Assembly (NCBI RefSeq): GCF_003002825.1
Contig: NZ_PVTE01000016.1
Location: forward strand, 1 to 64,000
Reading direction: 5' to 3'
DNA length: 64,000 nucleotides
DNA from: Spirosoma oryzae
Lineage (GTDB): Bacteria > Bacteroidota > Bacteroidia > Cytophagales > Spirosomataceae
A model generated the notes under the pieces. It was not told the DNA's origin, ran no database searches, and saw nothing but the letters and a program-made list of their open reading frames with translations. Each line of letters starts with the position of its first letter. Within the stretch, counting starts at the first letter, position 1. Shown piece by piece: positions 51,459 to 60,890 of this stretch. The position numbers and the translations under genes are program-made.

Positions 51459-52805
51459 ATGAAACAAAAACCCCGCCTGACTTTCTGGCAGATCTGGAAC
51501 ATGAGTTTCGGATTTTTAGGTATTCAGTACGGATTTGGCCTTCAACAGGCCAACATGAGCCCAATTTTCCGGTATTTAAACGCCGACGAAGCAAACATTC
51601 CGATTTTATGGCTCGCTGGTCCGGTCACGGGTCTACTGGTCCAGCCAATCATCGGTTCCATCAGCGACCGAACGTGGTCGCCCCGCTGGGGTCGGCGGAA
51701 GCCCTTCTTTCTGATCGGTGCCATCGTCACCAGTTTTGCGCTGTTCCTGATGCCCAATTCATCGGCGCTGTGGATGGCCGCCAGCCTGATGTGGATTCTC
51801 GACACTGGTCTGAACATCACGCAGGAACCGTTCCGGGCATTTATCGGCGACAAACTAAGCGATGAACAACGCGGACTGGGCTTCGCCATGCAGAGCTTCT
51901 TTGTGGGCTTCGGTCAGACGGTGGCGAACCTGATGCCGACGATTTTCCGCCTGCTGGGTATTACGACAACGGCGGCCGTGGCGACAAACGTTATCCCCGA
52001 CAGCATTAAATTTCCGTTCTACATCGGTGGCGCTGCCGTCATCCTGGCTGTTCTCTGGACAATATACACAACCGACGAATATCCACCCGACGATATGGCG
52101 GAGTTCGAGCGTATGAAACGACAGAGCAGCGGTATTGGCGGAGCCCTCACCGAGATCGCCCACGCTTTCCGCGACATGCCGTCGACGATGAAACAGCTGT
52201 GGTGGGTAAAGTTTTTTACCTGGTTTGGTCTGCCCCTGATGTGGCAGTACCTGACGCTGGCCGTTGCTCGGCATGCCTTCAACGCGCCCACCGCACAGTC
52301 GCCGGGCTTTCAGGAGGGTACGGAGTGGGGGAATCTTTGCTTCGCCGTTTTCAACATCGGCTGCTTCGGCGTGTCGTTTTTTCTGCCCGCAGTGGCCACC
52401 AAGATTGGTCGGCGCGGTACCCACGCCTTGTTTCTGACGCTGGGCGGACTGGGGTTCCTGTCGATGCTGCTGTCGAACGACAAATACGCGTTCCTGATCG
52501 GGATGGTCTTCGTCGGGCTGGCCTGGGCGTCGATCCTGTCAATGCCGTACGTACTGCTGTCAAGCTCGGTACCGGCCGAACGAATGGGCGTTTACATGGG
52601 TATCTTCAACGGGTTTATCGTGATTCCGCAGATCATCAACAACCTGTCGATCAGCTACATTTATCCGCTATTGGGTAACGATCCGCGTAATGCGCTGGCG
52701 CTGGCGGGTGTCTGCCTGTTGCTGGCAGCCGGTGCCTGCTTCCTGGTAAAAGAAAACCGGACCAGTCAGGTTGCGGCCTTTCCGATGGGCGCGGGCGGGC
52801 ACTAA
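51459..52805 (+). CDS. MFS sugar transporter, SLC45-like
   Basis: This 448-residue protein has about twelve membrane segments. GFLGIQYGFGLQQANMSPIF (part of the first helix) and PIIGSISDRTWSPRWGRRKPF, summarised by RWGRRKPF, match the SLC45-like sucrose/maltose transporters of this phylum. The gene is followed by a PfkB kinase gene, so it probably brings in a disaccharide or hexose. An intrinsic terminator at 52844-52875 lies between the two and would lower kinase expression. Confidence 0.88.
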   Translation: MKQKPRLTFWQIWNMSFGFLGIQYGFGLQQANMSPIFRYLNADEANIPILWLAGPVTGLLVQPIIGSISDRTWSPRWGRRKPFFLIGAIVTSFALFLMPNSSALWMAASLMWILDTGLNITQEPFRAFIGDKLSDEQRGLGFAMQSFFVGFGQTVANLMPTIFRLLGITTTAAVATNVIPDSIKFPFYIGGAAVILAVLWTIYTTDEYPPDDMAEFERMKRQSSGIGGALTEIAHAFRDMPSTMKQLWWVKFFTWFGLPLMWQYLTLAVARHAFNAPTAQSPGFQEGTEWGNLCFAVFNIGCFGVSFFLPAVATKIGRRGTHALFLTLGGLGFLSMLLSNDKYAFLIGMVFVGLAWASILSMPYVLLSSSVPAERMGVYMGIFNGFIVIPQIINNLSISYIYPLLGNDPRNALALAGVCLLLAAGACFLVKENRTSQVAAFPMGAGGH

Positions 52806-52843
52806 ACCTGGCCTTTGCCATTTCACAAAACCATCGTTCTTTG

Positions 52844-52875
52844 CATCCGGCTGTTCATCATGGCCGGATGTTTTT
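52844..52875 (+). terminator. Intrinsic terminator between transporter and kinase
   Basis: Stem CATCCGGC / GCCGGATG with an 11-base loop followed by TTTTT. It lies 14 bases before the kinase start, so it may be an attenuator. Confidence 0.82.
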
Positions 52876-52889
52876 ATAATCAGTAACCT

Positions 52890-53846
52890 ATGAACGTATT
52901 TTCCAGTCAGGAACCCTTCGCCATGATTGCCGTCGGCGAACTGCTGGTCGATCTAATCGGCCAATCTATCACCACCAACCTACTCGATGCGAATGAGTTT
53001 CGTCGGCTTCAGGGCGGTAGTCCGGCGAATATGGCCGCCAACATGGCCCGGCTGGGCAACCGGTCGGCGCTGGTAGCCTGTGTCGGCACCGACAATCTGG
53101 GACGGTTTCTGACGACGCAGGTAGCGGCAGCGGGGGTTGAAACGGGCTTCGTTCAGCAGGACAGCCGCGAACCGACCAGCCTTGTGGTCGTGTCGCGAAC
53201 GAAGGGAACGCCTGACTTCATCGCATACCGCAATGCCGACCGGATGTTGCAGCCCGACCATTTGCCAGACTCGCTGTTAAGTCAAAGCCGTATTTTTCAC
53301 ACAACCTGTTTTGCCCTTAGTCAGGAACCGGCCCAGCGCACGATTGTCGATGCCGCCCGACGAGCCCATGCATTGGGGTGTCAGATCAGTATCGACGCCA
53401 ACTATGCCCCCAGTATCTGGCCCGACCGCGAGCAGGCCTGGCAGATTCTGGCTGACTATTGTTCGGCTAAAGCGCTGGTCAAACTAAGTGAAGACGATGC
53501 CGCCCGACTCTACGGCATCCGTTCGGGTGATGCCTTACCGTCGCACGAAGCGATTATCGACAAATTTCACCAGATGGGGGCTGAACTCGTCTGTCTGACA
53601 CTGGGTGCCGACGGTAGCCTGGTCTCGTCGGCAGGTGGTGCCAAGCAGGTCCGGGTGCTGGGCCAACCGGTCGAGGTTGTCGACGCGACGGGAGCCGGGG
53701 ATGCCTATTGGGCGGGCTTCCTGACGGCTTACCTCGACGGTCAGACCCCGGAAGTCTGCGCGCGCGCGGGGGCTAAACTGGCCCAGCTAAAACTCGAACG
53801 ATCCGGCCCGCTCCCCGATCAGGTCGATCGTTCGCTGTTGTATTAA
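52890..53846 (+). CDS. PfkB-family carbohydrate kinase (fructokinase-like)
   Basis: This 318-residue kinase has the PfkB signature one GGSPANMAANMARLG (near 48-62) and signature two DATGAGDAYWAG (near 264-275). The latter carries the catalytic aspartate GAGD. It phosphorylates a ketose or nucleoside; with the sugar transporter upstream, fructokinase is likeliest. The gene ends before a nonamer-word inverted repeat. Confidence 0.88.
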   Translation: MNVFSSQEPFAMIAVGELLVDLIGQSITTNLLDANEFRRLQGGSPANMAANMARLGNRSALVACVGTDNLGRFLTTQVAAAGVETGFVQQDSREPTSLVVVSRTKGTPDFIAYRNADRMLQPDHLPDSLLSQSRIFHTTCFALSQEPAQRTIVDAARRAHALGCQISIDANYAPSIWPDREQAWQILADYCSAKALVKLSEDDAARLYGIRSGDALPSHEAIIDKFHQMGAELVCLTLGADGSLVSSAGGAKQVRVLGQPVEVVDATGAGDAYWAGFLTAYLDGQTPEVCARAGAKLAQLKLERSGPLPDQVDRSLLY

Positions 53847-53868
53847 GTCTTGAACCGCCGGGCGGCCC

Positions 53869-53955
53869 CGTGTGATTTTTGTGATGGATGTGATCGCACT
53901 GATTCTAAAAAATCATAGCCTATCAGTGTAATCACAAAAATCACAGTTCGAGACA
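53869..53955. repeat. Nonamer-word inverted repeat, GTGATTTTT class
   Basis: Left arm words: GTGATTTTT, GTGATGGAT, GTGATCGCA, CTGATTCTA. The right arm on the other strand reads GTGATTTTT, GTGATTACA, CTGATAGGC, TATGATTTT. It is the same class as 57538-57637. Confidence 0.88.
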
Positions 53956-53958
53956 AAC

Positions 53959-54825
53959 CTATTTTCTCAACGTATCCTCCAGCTCCTTCGGGGCTACGAC
54001 GGGGTGCTTGTAGCTGCGGACGAGGAAGTAAATACCGAGCAGTACGGCGGGAATACTGAGCAGTTGCCCGATGTTGAGCGCCATCGTCGCTTCTTTCGCG
54101 ACCTGATTTTCTTTGACGTATTCGAACAGGAAACGTAGCGTGAAAATCCAGATCAGGAACATACCCAGCATACTACCACGGGGTGTTTTCTCCTTGTGGC
54201 GGTTCCAGAACCAAAGTAGCACGCAGAAAATAATCAGACACGACAGCGATTCGTACAGCTGAGCCGGGTGACGCGGTACGATGTGCAACACTTCTGGTCC
54301 GGGGATGTCGCGGTAATCCGCTCTGGGGAACACAACCCCCCACGGCAGATCGGTAGGGCGACCGATAATTTCGGAGTTGACGAAGTTGCCCAAACGAATG
54401 AAGGCACCAGCCAGCGCAACCACGATGACGATCCGGTCGGTTACCCACAGAAACGTCTGGTTGGTCGCGATGCTTTCTTTGCGACGCGAATACAGCCACA
54501 AAGCCAGCAGAATACCAATCGTCGCGCCGTGGCTGGCCAGGCCGGCGAATGGTGGGGTAATTACCGTCAGTGGATGGTTGATGAGCACTTCTGGCTCGTA
54601 GAAAAGAAAATGACCGAGCCGGGCACCAACGATTGTCGACACGACCATATAAATCAGCAGCGAATCGGTATCGGAGACGGGCTTGCGCTCGACTTTAAAG
54701 ATGTAGGTCATGATCTGCATACCGATCAGGAAACCCATTGCGAAAAGCAGCCCGTACCAGCGAACCGAAAAGGCGCCAATGTGAAAAATTTCGGGATCAG
54801 GCTCCCAAATCAAATAATGCAGCAT
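53959..54825 (-). CDS. lgt: Prolipoprotein diacylglyceryl transferase
   Basis: This 288-residue membrane protein has about seven segments, with RWYGLLFAMGFLIG, GARLGHFLFYEPE, GAFIRLGNFVNSEIIG (conserved arginine) and HPAQLYESL. It transfers diacylglyceryl groups to the cysteine of prolipoproteins, the first step of lipoprotein maturation. That is essential in this organism, which encodes several lipoproteins in this window. Start ATG 54825 gives MLHYLIWEPDP. It is divergent from yidD. Confidence 0.95.
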   Translation of the reverse strand: MLHYLIWEPDPEIFHIGAFSVRWYGLLFAMGFLIGMQIMTYIFKVERKPVSDTDSLLIYMVVSTIVGARLGHFLFYEPEVLINHPLTVITPPFAGLASHGATIGILLALWLYSRRKESIATNQTFLWVTDRIVIVVALAGAFIRLGNFVNSEIIGRPTDLPWGVVFPRADYRDIPGPEVLHIVPRHPAQLYESLSCLIIFCVLLWFWNRHKEKTPRGSMLGMFLIWIFTLRFLFEYVKENQVAKEATMALNIGQLLSIPAVLLGIYFLVRSYKHPVVAPKELEDTLRK

Positions 54826-54923
54826 GAGGTTTGTCCGTGTAAGCCCGTTGCGTTCAGCGGGTAGAAGGCAAAGATACAGATTGCGGGAAAGTTTTTGACC
54901 ATTTTGGTGTTTACCCCAACGTG

Positions 54924-55133
54924 ATGAAATCAGTGGTTATCGGACTCGTACGCGCGTATCAGGCGATGCTCTCCCCGTACCTACCCAACGCCTGCCGGTA
55001 CACGCCAACCTGCTCGCAGTACATGATCGAAGCGGTGCGGAAACACGGCGCGTGGCGGGGTGGTCGCATGGGCCTGAAACGTATCAGCCGCTGTCACCCC
55101 TGGGGTGGCCACGGTTATGACCCGGTACCTTGA
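54924..55133 (+). CDS. yidD: YidD membrane insertion efficiency factor
   Basis: This 69-residue protein has the family core [22 protein letters not shown] and [20 protein letters not shown] (key marks [10 protein letters not shown] and RCHPW). It assists YidC-dependent insertion of membrane proteins. The start is ATG 54924 ([12 protein letters not shown]), three bases after another ATG. It stands apart from rpmH-rnpA-yidC here. A heptamer-word repeat follows at once. Confidence 0.93.
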   Translation: MKSVVIGLVRAYQAMLSPYLPNACRYTPTCSQYMIEAVRKHGAWRGGRMGLKRISRCHPWGGHGYDPVP

Positions 55134-55138
55134 GCGGT

Positions 55139-55236
55139 TTACGGTTGTCAGTTCACCGTTCGCGACAACCGATGCACAACTCCTGCTGCTCTTCACCCAC
55201 ATACCATAAAACGTATACTGAAAACCGAAAACCATA
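55139..55236. repeat. Heptamer-word inverted repeat, degenerate
   Basis: The left arm reads TTTACGG, TTGTCAG, TTCACCG, TTCGCG. The right arm on the other strand reads TTTTCGG, TTTTCAG, TATACGT, TTTATGG. The words are the same family though base pairing is poor. It ends 6 bases before the next start codon. Confidence 0.78.
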
Positions 55237-55241
55237 CAGTA

Positions 55242-55619
55242 ATGCTTGGAATTTCTGCCGACAATAAACTCAAACGCCTGATCGTCGTGGGCGATCGGGT
55301 GCTGATCAAACCAAAAGATGCCGCCGATCGCACAACGAGTGGCCTCTACCTACCCCCGACCGTACAGGAAAAAGAACAGGTGCAGTCGGGCTATGTTATC
55401 AAAGTAGGGCCGGGCTATCCCATCCCGACCCCATCGGACGATGAGCCGTGGAAAGAATTGGAAGAGTCTGTGAAATACATGCCGTTGCAGGCACAGGAAG
55501 GTGACCTTGCGCTGTACTTACAACGGAACGCCATCGATCTGCAATACGAAGGTGAACAGTATGTGATTGTGCCACAAGGCTCTATTCTGCTGCTGGAACG
55601 ATCGGAGGATTTAGATTAG
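55242..55619 (+). CDS. GroES-like co-chaperonin family protein
   Basis: This 125-residue protein has the Cpn10 fold marks LIVVGDRVLIKPKDAADRTTSGLYLPPT and a GYVIKVGPG region, ending in a VIVPQGSILLLER strand. It is longer than GroES and lacks a clear mobile loop, and no groEL is adjacent. So it is a paralogue rather than the main co-chaperonin. Its partner is unknown. Confidence 0.83.
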   Translation: MLGISADNKLKRLIVVGDRVLIKPKDAADRTTSGLYLPPTVQEKEQVQSGYVIKVGPGYPIPTPSDDEPWKELEESVKYMPLQAQEGDLALYLQRNAIDLQYEGEQYVIVPQGSILLLERSEDLD

Positions 55620-55631
55620 CGAACCTCGTTT

Positions 55632-55653
55632 CAAACAGCTTCCCAGCTGTTTG
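55632..55653. terminator. Small hairpin
   Basis: CAAACAGCT and AGCTGTTTG around TCCC. It resembles 24384-24413 in its TTCC loop; terminator or small repeat. Confidence 0.6.
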
Positions 55654-55711
55654 GTGCCAAAAATCAAGCAGCTAGGCAACCACTTCGGCGGGCCAACGTT
55701 CGAGAAAAACC

Positions 55712-56131
55712 ATGCGAAACTGGCTTATTATATTCCCGCTGGTCCTGTTCGGCAGTCTTGCACTGGCGCAGCCGAAACCGTTGAAAACCCTGTTGCGCGA
55801 AAAACGGGACAATCGCCGGATATTGCTGTTTTACGGGACACCATCCGGCGGGCTGACCGAACAACAGCGCAAATTACAGGCTGCCCAGGCTGAACTTGAC
55901 GACCGCGACATGGACGTAATCACGCTTGATGCTTCCTCGATCACTATCGTTGACCGGCAGTTTCTGGAGCAGACGTACAAACTCAATCCCAACGTGGGTT
56001 TTACAGGCTGGCTGATTGGCAAAGACGGGGGCGTCAAAGAAACGTACCGGCATCCCGTCGACCCGGCGCAGTTGTTTGGCCTGGTCGACAAGATGCCGAT
56101 GCGAAAGATCGAGATGCGGAGAAAGCAGTAA
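55712..56131 (+). CDS. DUF4174 secreted protein
   Basis: This 139-residue protein has a signal peptide (1-19). The mature part RRILLFYGTP, DMDVITLD and GWLIGKDGGVKETY fits DUF4174, a thioredoxin-like fold without the CxxC pair. Its function is unknown. It converges with a class V aminotransferase gene with no gap (56131/56132). Confidence 0.82.
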   Translation: MRNWLIIFPLVLFGSLALAQPKPLKTLLREKRDNRRILLFYGTPSGGLTEQQRKLQAAQAELDDRDMDVITLDASSITIVDRQFLEQTYKLNPNVGFTGWLIGKDGGVKETYRHPVDPAQLFGLVDKMPMRKIEMRRKQ

Positions 56132-57448
56132 TCAGCTTTTCTTCTGCTTTTGCGCCAGAGCCCGCTTACCGGCAATGCTATCGATAGCGGCAACCAGCCG
56201 GTCGAGGTCTTTGGGCGTGTGGTAGATGTGTGGGGTTACGCGGATACCGTGAATGTTTTCCCAGTCGATACCGACCGTGTGAATTTTATGCTGATTCATC
56301 AATTGGCCGTCGATCTCACCGGGCTTCATTCCGTCGATGGAGAACAAAGCAACCGCACCGGCGTGTTCGGGCTTGAACGACGTATGCAGCTTTACACCGG
56401 GTATATCTTTCACGCGCTCCATCCAGTAGTTTTTCAGGTAATGCGCCCGGGCAAATTTCCGCGCCGACCCGATGCTGTTGTGAAAGTCAACCGCCGTACC
56501 GATGGCCATTTCCGATGCGAAGGACCGTGTGCCCAGACTTTCAAACTTGCGAATGTCAGTCCCGTCGGGCTCGTTGTTCGATAAGAGCGCCCAAACGTTT
56601 TTGATCTTCGGCTGACGGATGTAGAGCATACCGCTGCCGAAAGGCGCACACAGCCATTTGTGCAGGCTGGTGGCATAATAATCCGCGCCGAGGTCAGGAA
56701 TTTTGAAATCGAACAGAGCAAAGGAGTGGGCTCCGTCGGCAATGACTTCGATGCCCCGTTTGTGCGCTTCGTCGGCAATTTTCCGCACGGGTAACACCTG
56801 CCCTACCCAGTTGACCAGGTGCGTGACGTGTACCACCTTCGTACGGGGCGTAAACGCCTTGACAAACTGTTCGGTAATCGCGTCGTCGTTCTCGCTGGGC
56901 AGATCCAGATTCAGATACACCAACTTGATACCATCCCGCTTTTCGCGCTGCTTCCAGGCGTTAAGCATGTTGGGATAATCCTGCTTTGTTAGCACGACTT
57001 CATCACCCGGCTTCAGATTCAGCCCAAAAATTACGGTGTTAAGTCCTTCCGTCGCATTGCGGTTGATCGCTAGTTCCTCGGCCGAACAGCCTGCCAGATC
57101 GGCCAGTTTTTCGCGTAGTGCTTCGCGGCCCTGATCCAGAATCCGCCACATGTAGTAAGAGGGCGCTTCATTGGCATACTGATAGAACCGGATGTGCGCA
57201 TCCTGTACGACCTTGGGCTGCGGACACACGCCACCGTTGTTAAGATTGAGCAGATTAGGCGATACGGTATATTCCGATTTCACCCACGCCCAGAAGTCTT
57301 CATCAGTGGCCCATGCTGCCGCCGATTTCAATCCAGCGTCGGTGCCGGTAAGGGGATGTGCAAATGAATCGGGAAGAAACGTAGGGAGTGTCAAGGCGCT
57401 GGTAGCGGCCACCGCTGTCTGGCGGAAGAAGGATCGACGGGTTGTCAT
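56132..57448 (-). CDS. Class V PLP aminotransferase, Tat-exported
   Basis: This 438-residue protein starts MTTRRSFFRQTAVAATSAL, a Tat signal with RRSFFR. The fold is that of isopenicillin N epimerase or cysteine desulfurase-like enzymes. The PLP lysine lies in YYATSLHKWLCAPFGSG (near residue 272), with NRNATEGLN as phosphate-binding region and ADGAHSFALFD. Export by Tat means it carries PLP folded. Substrate unknown. Its start is ATG 57448. Confidence 0.88.
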   Translation of the reverse strand: MTTRRSFFRQTAVAATSALTLPTFLPDSFAHPLTGTDAGLKSAAAWATDEDFWAWVKSEYTVSPNLLNLNNGGVCPQPKVVQDAHIRFYQYANEAPSYYMWRILDQGREALREKLADLAGCSAEELAINRNATEGLNTVIFGLNLKPGDEVVLTKQDYPNMLNAWKQREKRDGIKLVYLNLDLPSENDDAITEQFVKAFTPRTKVVHVTHLVNWVGQVLPVRKIADEAHKRGIEVIADGAHSFALFDFKIPDLGADYYATSLHKWLCAPFGSGMLYIRQPKIKNVWALLSNNEPDGTDIRKFESLGTRSFASEMAIGTAVDFHNSIGSARKFARAHYLKNYWMERVKDIPGVKLHTSFKPEHAGAVALFSIDGMKPGEIDGQLMNQHKIHTVGIDWENIHGIRVTPHIYHTPKDLDRLVAAIDSIAGKRALAQKQKKS

Positions 57449-57537
57449 AGTCAGAAACAGGAAAGGTTGTCAAGTAGATACGTTAGTAAAACTAATCGTT
57501 TTCTACTTTTCTGAACTATGATAGTCTTGAACTGTAA

Positions 57538-57637
57538 TAGTCTTGAACTGTGATTCGTCTGATTGTGGTGATTACGCTGATTCAGGGAAGAAAATCATAG
57601 TCTATCAATGTAATCAAATAAATCATAGTTCAAGACA
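57538..57637. repeat. Nonamer-word inverted repeat, GTGATT class
   Basis: Left arm words: GTGATTCGT, CTGATTGTG, GTGATTACG, CTGATTCAG. The right arm on the other strand has TGATT-based words nine bases apart, ending TGATAGACTATGATTTT as in 53869-53955. Just before it, ATAGTCTTGAACTGT occurs twice in direct orientation (about 57520 and 57537). Confidence 0.87.
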
Positions 57638-57640
57638 AGA

Positions 57641-59611
57641 TTACTGCCCGGAGAAGCGGCCGTTTTCGGTGATACCTTTCCAGCGATCCGTCCGGAAAGG
57701 CACGGCGGGAAAACCGGCCTTGTTGTAAAGATTGACGTCGCCATTGTCATCAGCCCAGCCGTAGCGGACAGCCACGGGCGTCGCGACAGCATCGGCGCGC
57801 ACGATCACGCTGTCGCCCCGGATTTCGGCTTTGGCGTAGTGAAACTGCTGGTCAGCGCCGGCTACTTCAAATCCGCGTACGTAGCCATACCGGTCTTTTG
57901 TCATCAGACCATCGGGGGCATTTTTAAATATCAGCACCGCCTGCCCGTTGCTGACGGTCATCTTGTCGAACATCGGCCCGCGCGACTCGGCGGCATTCTT
58001 ACCAGTTGAATCATACGCAACCCGCATGGCTTCGGCAGCGAGCCGTAGGCCTACATCCTGCTTGTTTTTCGGGTGAATGTCGTGCGACTCACCGATATCC
58101 GACGTAACGGCCATTCCGGTGGCGGGCAGGCTCAACGTCATCGTCTGTGCTTCCCGGAGTTCCGCCCAGCCACTACCCTTCTGACTGTTTCCGCCAGTCG
58201 CATCGAAGCTGGCTAGTTGAACGAACAGAAAGGGAAAGTCACCTTCGCCCCAGCGCTGCCGCCAATCCTGAATCATGGCCGGAAACGCCCGCCGGTACTG
58301 ATACGACCGCCCCGCATTCGACTCCCCTTGGTACCAGATTACGCCCTGGATGGCATACGGAATCAACGGTTGCAACATGGCATTGAACAACTGCGTCGGA
58401 TAAGAGTTGGGGCCTGGTTTATACGACCACGGACTAATTTCCGACACCCGGTATTGCCACTGCCCGGCCAATGGAATTTCATCGTTCGGACCAACCAGTT
58501 TAAGCTGATCAGCCGCACCGACAATGCCGCCAGCTCCGCCCGTGTCTTCCACCCGAACAGCTATTACATTCCGACCTGTCTTAAGCAACCCCGATGGCAA
58601 GGCATACTCACGCTTATTCATACCCCGCTTTGTCCCAACCAGTTGGCCATTCACGAATGTCGAATCATTGTCGTCAATCGATCCTATCACCAGCGTCATG
58701 CTGTCAGGCGATTGCCCCTCGGGAATCAGCACTTCACGCCGGAACCAGACCACGCCGTCGATGTTGGGTAAGCCACTCCATTGCCAGTCGCCGGGCACGT
58801 TCATCGATTTCCACTGACTGGTATTCAGCCCCGGATCGGGAAAAGCGCGCTGCTCGGCGGCCGTTGGCATGCCTCCCTGTTGCGTCTGCATGAGTGCTTC
58901 TGTACGCTCTTTACCGCTTTTGATAACTTCTTCGGTGTTGGCCGGTAGCTTCTCGACCATGTAGCGTAGCGTGCTGTCGCGGGCCAGCGCTTCACGGCTC
59001 GTCCAGGTCTCGGAATGGGTACCGCCCCACGACGTGTTTACCAGTCCGACCGGTACGTTCAGTTCTTTTTGCAGCTTCCGGGCGAAGAAGTAACCCACGG
59101 CCGTGAACTGCGCTGCCGTTGCCGGACTGCACACGGCCCATTCACCGGCAATGTCGTCTTTCGGCGTCAGGCTCAGGTCTTTCTTTACCAGCAACTGACG
59201 AATCGTCGGATAATTGGCCTGTCGAACCTCTTCTTTACCATTGGTTGCGGCTACCAGTGGCCATTCCATATTCGACTGTCCCGAGCATACCCATACTTCG
59301 CCTAGCAACACGTCGCTGAACGTCACGGTGTTGCTTTTGCCGGCGACAGTCATCTGATATGGTCCACCTGCTTCCATGGGATCGAGCCGAAGGCGCCACG
59401 TACCGTCTTTACCGGTTTTCACCGTTTTTGTCTGTCCGTTCAGCGCGATAGTGATTCGCTCGCCAGGACTAGCCCAGCCCCAGACAGGTACTGGTTTTCG
59501 GCGCTGCAATACCATATGATCGCCAAACACGTGCGGCATCCGAACGGCTGCCAGACTCATCGACGCGGTCAGCAATACCAGCGCCAGCACATAGCCAGAT
59601 AAACGGTTCAT
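57641..59611 (-). CDS. Sialate O-acetylesterase-like SGNH hydrolase
   Basis: This 656-residue protein has a signal peptide (1-21), an N-terminal beta domain and CSGQSNMEW with the nucleophile serine near 113. GVIWYQGESNAG and SHDIHPKNKQDVG with the catalytic His follow. Family members remove acetyl groups from sialic acids or polysaccharides such as xylan. No sialidase lies nearby, so plant polysaccharide deacetylation is equally possible. ATG 59611 starts the signal. Confidence 0.9.
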   Translation of the reverse strand: MNRLSGYVLALVLLTASMSLAAVRMPHVFGDHMVLQRRKPVPVWGWASPGERITIALNGQTKTVKTGKDGTWRLRLDPMEAGGPYQMTVAGKSNTVTFSDVLLGEVWVCSGQSNMEWPLVAATNGKEEVRQANYPTIRQLLVKKDLSLTPKDDIAGEWAVCSPATAAQFTAVGYFFARKLQKELNVPVGLVNTSWGGTHSETWTSREALARDSTLRYMVEKLPANTEEVIKSGKERTEALMQTQQGGMPTAAEQRAFPDPGLNTSQWKSMNVPGDWQWSGLPNIDGVVWFRREVLIPEGQSPDSMTLVIGSIDDNDSTFVNGQLVGTKRGMNKREYALPSGLLKTGRNVIAVRVEDTGGAGGIVGAADQLKLVGPNDEIPLAGQWQYRVSEISPWSYKPGPNSYPTQLFNAMLQPLIPYAIQGVIWYQGESNAGRSYQYRRAFPAMIQDWRQRWGEGDFPFLFVQLASFDATGGNSQKGSGWAELREAQTMTLSLPATGMAVTSDIGESHDIHPKNKQDVGLRLAAEAMRVAYDSTGKNAAESRGPMFDKMTVSNGQAVLIFKNAPDGLMTKDRYGYVRGFEVAGADQQFHYAKAEIRGDSVIVRADAVATPVAVRYGWADDNGDVNLYNKAGFPAVPFRTDRWKGITENGRFSGQ

Positions 59612-59700
59612 AGAGACAAGTAACGTATACAAAACGACAAAAAGCGACAGCAGGTCGCGTCTACTCCCTGCGGTCGCTTTCACAAACGAATTATGCTTTT

Positions 59701-60567
59701 CTACCTGTCCAATCGACTACCGGGGCTTTTCAGTACGCTGCGCAACGGCTGACGAATGGCCACACTGTACCGGAGGGTCAGCCCATAGGTCATTCCCGAG
59801 CCAATACCTTTCAACTGCGCATATTGGGCGGGTTGACCAGTCGTACTGTAGGTCAGATCAGTATTGATCGAGCTACCTAGTCCTAACAGTTTACGCGCTG
59901 AAATACCCAGATCGACGTGGTTGCTCAGGCGGATGTTGTATTCGGCTCCTAACTCGGCAATGACCGTCGGAACCGTGCTCAGCTGCGTCTGACCGGCCAG
60001 TCGCAACGTGTCGATTTTTTCGCGGGTAGGGTATGTGTAATCGGCGATCGACAGTTGCCCCCGACTGCCGCCCTTACCGGGAACCAGCCAGGCACCCGCC
60101 GTTAGCCAGAACCCCGACCGTCGCCAGGGGCCACTGGTAGAAAAGAGCATGCGCTTACCCCGAACCACAAAATTGTGCTGATCGCTCGTGTATTGAAACA
60201 GATCGGCACCGCGTCGCCGGTCGACCTGTAGACTGGTGTGCGCGGGCGACTGAACATAGCCAGCTTCGACGGCCCATTTTTCTTTGTAGGACCAGCCCAG
60301 CATGAGCCCCCAGCCCGGTTTGACGACCCGCTTTGCTTCGATCATGCCGCCCATAGGATTGTCAAGCACGGCCTTGTCACTCCGAACGAAGCCCGTTAGA
60401 GCGACATACCAGCGGTCTTTTACGTAAGCCCCACCGTAGCGCGTCAGCACGCGATCGTACAGCATTTGGTTTCGATCCGGCAACCGGTAATAATCACTAC
60501 TGTGCTGCCCCAGCGAGGGAAACGTAGCGAAGCCAATAAGAAGAAATACCAGGTAAAGTTTATGCAT
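59701..60567 (-). CDS. Exported protein of unknown function, probable outer-membrane beta-barrel
   Basis: This 288-residue protein has a signal peptide (1-20). The mature part alternates hydrophobic and polar residues as in beta-barrels (WYVALTGFVRSDKA, WGLMLGWSYKEKWAVEAGYVQS, MTYGLTLRYSVAI). No family is recognised. It precedes the sialate esterase on the same strand by 89 bases, so the two may be linked. ATG 60567 begins MHKLYLVFLL. The 323 bases upstream to 60890 are A/T-rich and hold only the terminator below. Confidence 0.65.
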   Translation of the reverse strand: MHKLYLVFLLIGFATFPSLGQHSSDYYRLPDRNQMLYDRVLTRYGGAYVKDRWYVALTGFVRSDKAVLDNPMGGMIEAKRVVKPGWGLMLGWSYKEKWAVEAGYVQSPAHTSLQVDRRRGADLFQYTSDQHNFVVRGKRMLFSTSGPWRRSGFWLTAGAWLVPGKGGSRGQLSIADYTYPTREKIDTLRLAGQTQLSTVPTVIAELGAEYNIRLSNHVDLGISARKLLGLGSSINTDLTYSTTGQPAQYAQLKGIGSGMTYGLTLRYSVAIRQPLRSVLKSPGSRLDR

Positions 60568-60822
60568 GGGCTTTGGACCAATTGGCGTCATGAGCCTGAA
60601 TGACTCTGTAAACTACCGACAAACGGTCGCGTAAAGCGAGGTTAGTTACTTAAATCGGCCAGTACCATTTCTTCACCTGCTCGCCACCTACTCGACCGCT
60701 AGTACAACCCGGATAACCATTTGTCTGTTAGCGAATTACGAAATTTTTTTTGGATTAGCCGTTTTTTGTCGTGTCAACGGGCAAAAAATAATCGTTGACA
60801 ACCCATTCGTACCCTAACCAGA

Positions 60823-60865
60823 CAAAAAATCCCTTTCTGTTGGGCACCACCAACGGAAAGGGATT
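60823..60865 (-). terminator. Intrinsic terminator after DUF2911
   Basis: Arms 60828-60843 and 60850-60865 (AATCCCTTTCTGTTGG; one mismatch) with a 6-base loop, followed on the minus strand by TTTTTGTC. Confidence 0.88.
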
Positions 60866-60890
60866 CGTCTGCTAGAATTACCTAGTCAGC

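Noticed and set aside
29037..57637. Possible CRISPR arrays in the word repeats
   Set aside because: The words are only 7-9 bases with no spacers between them, and no cas genes are present.
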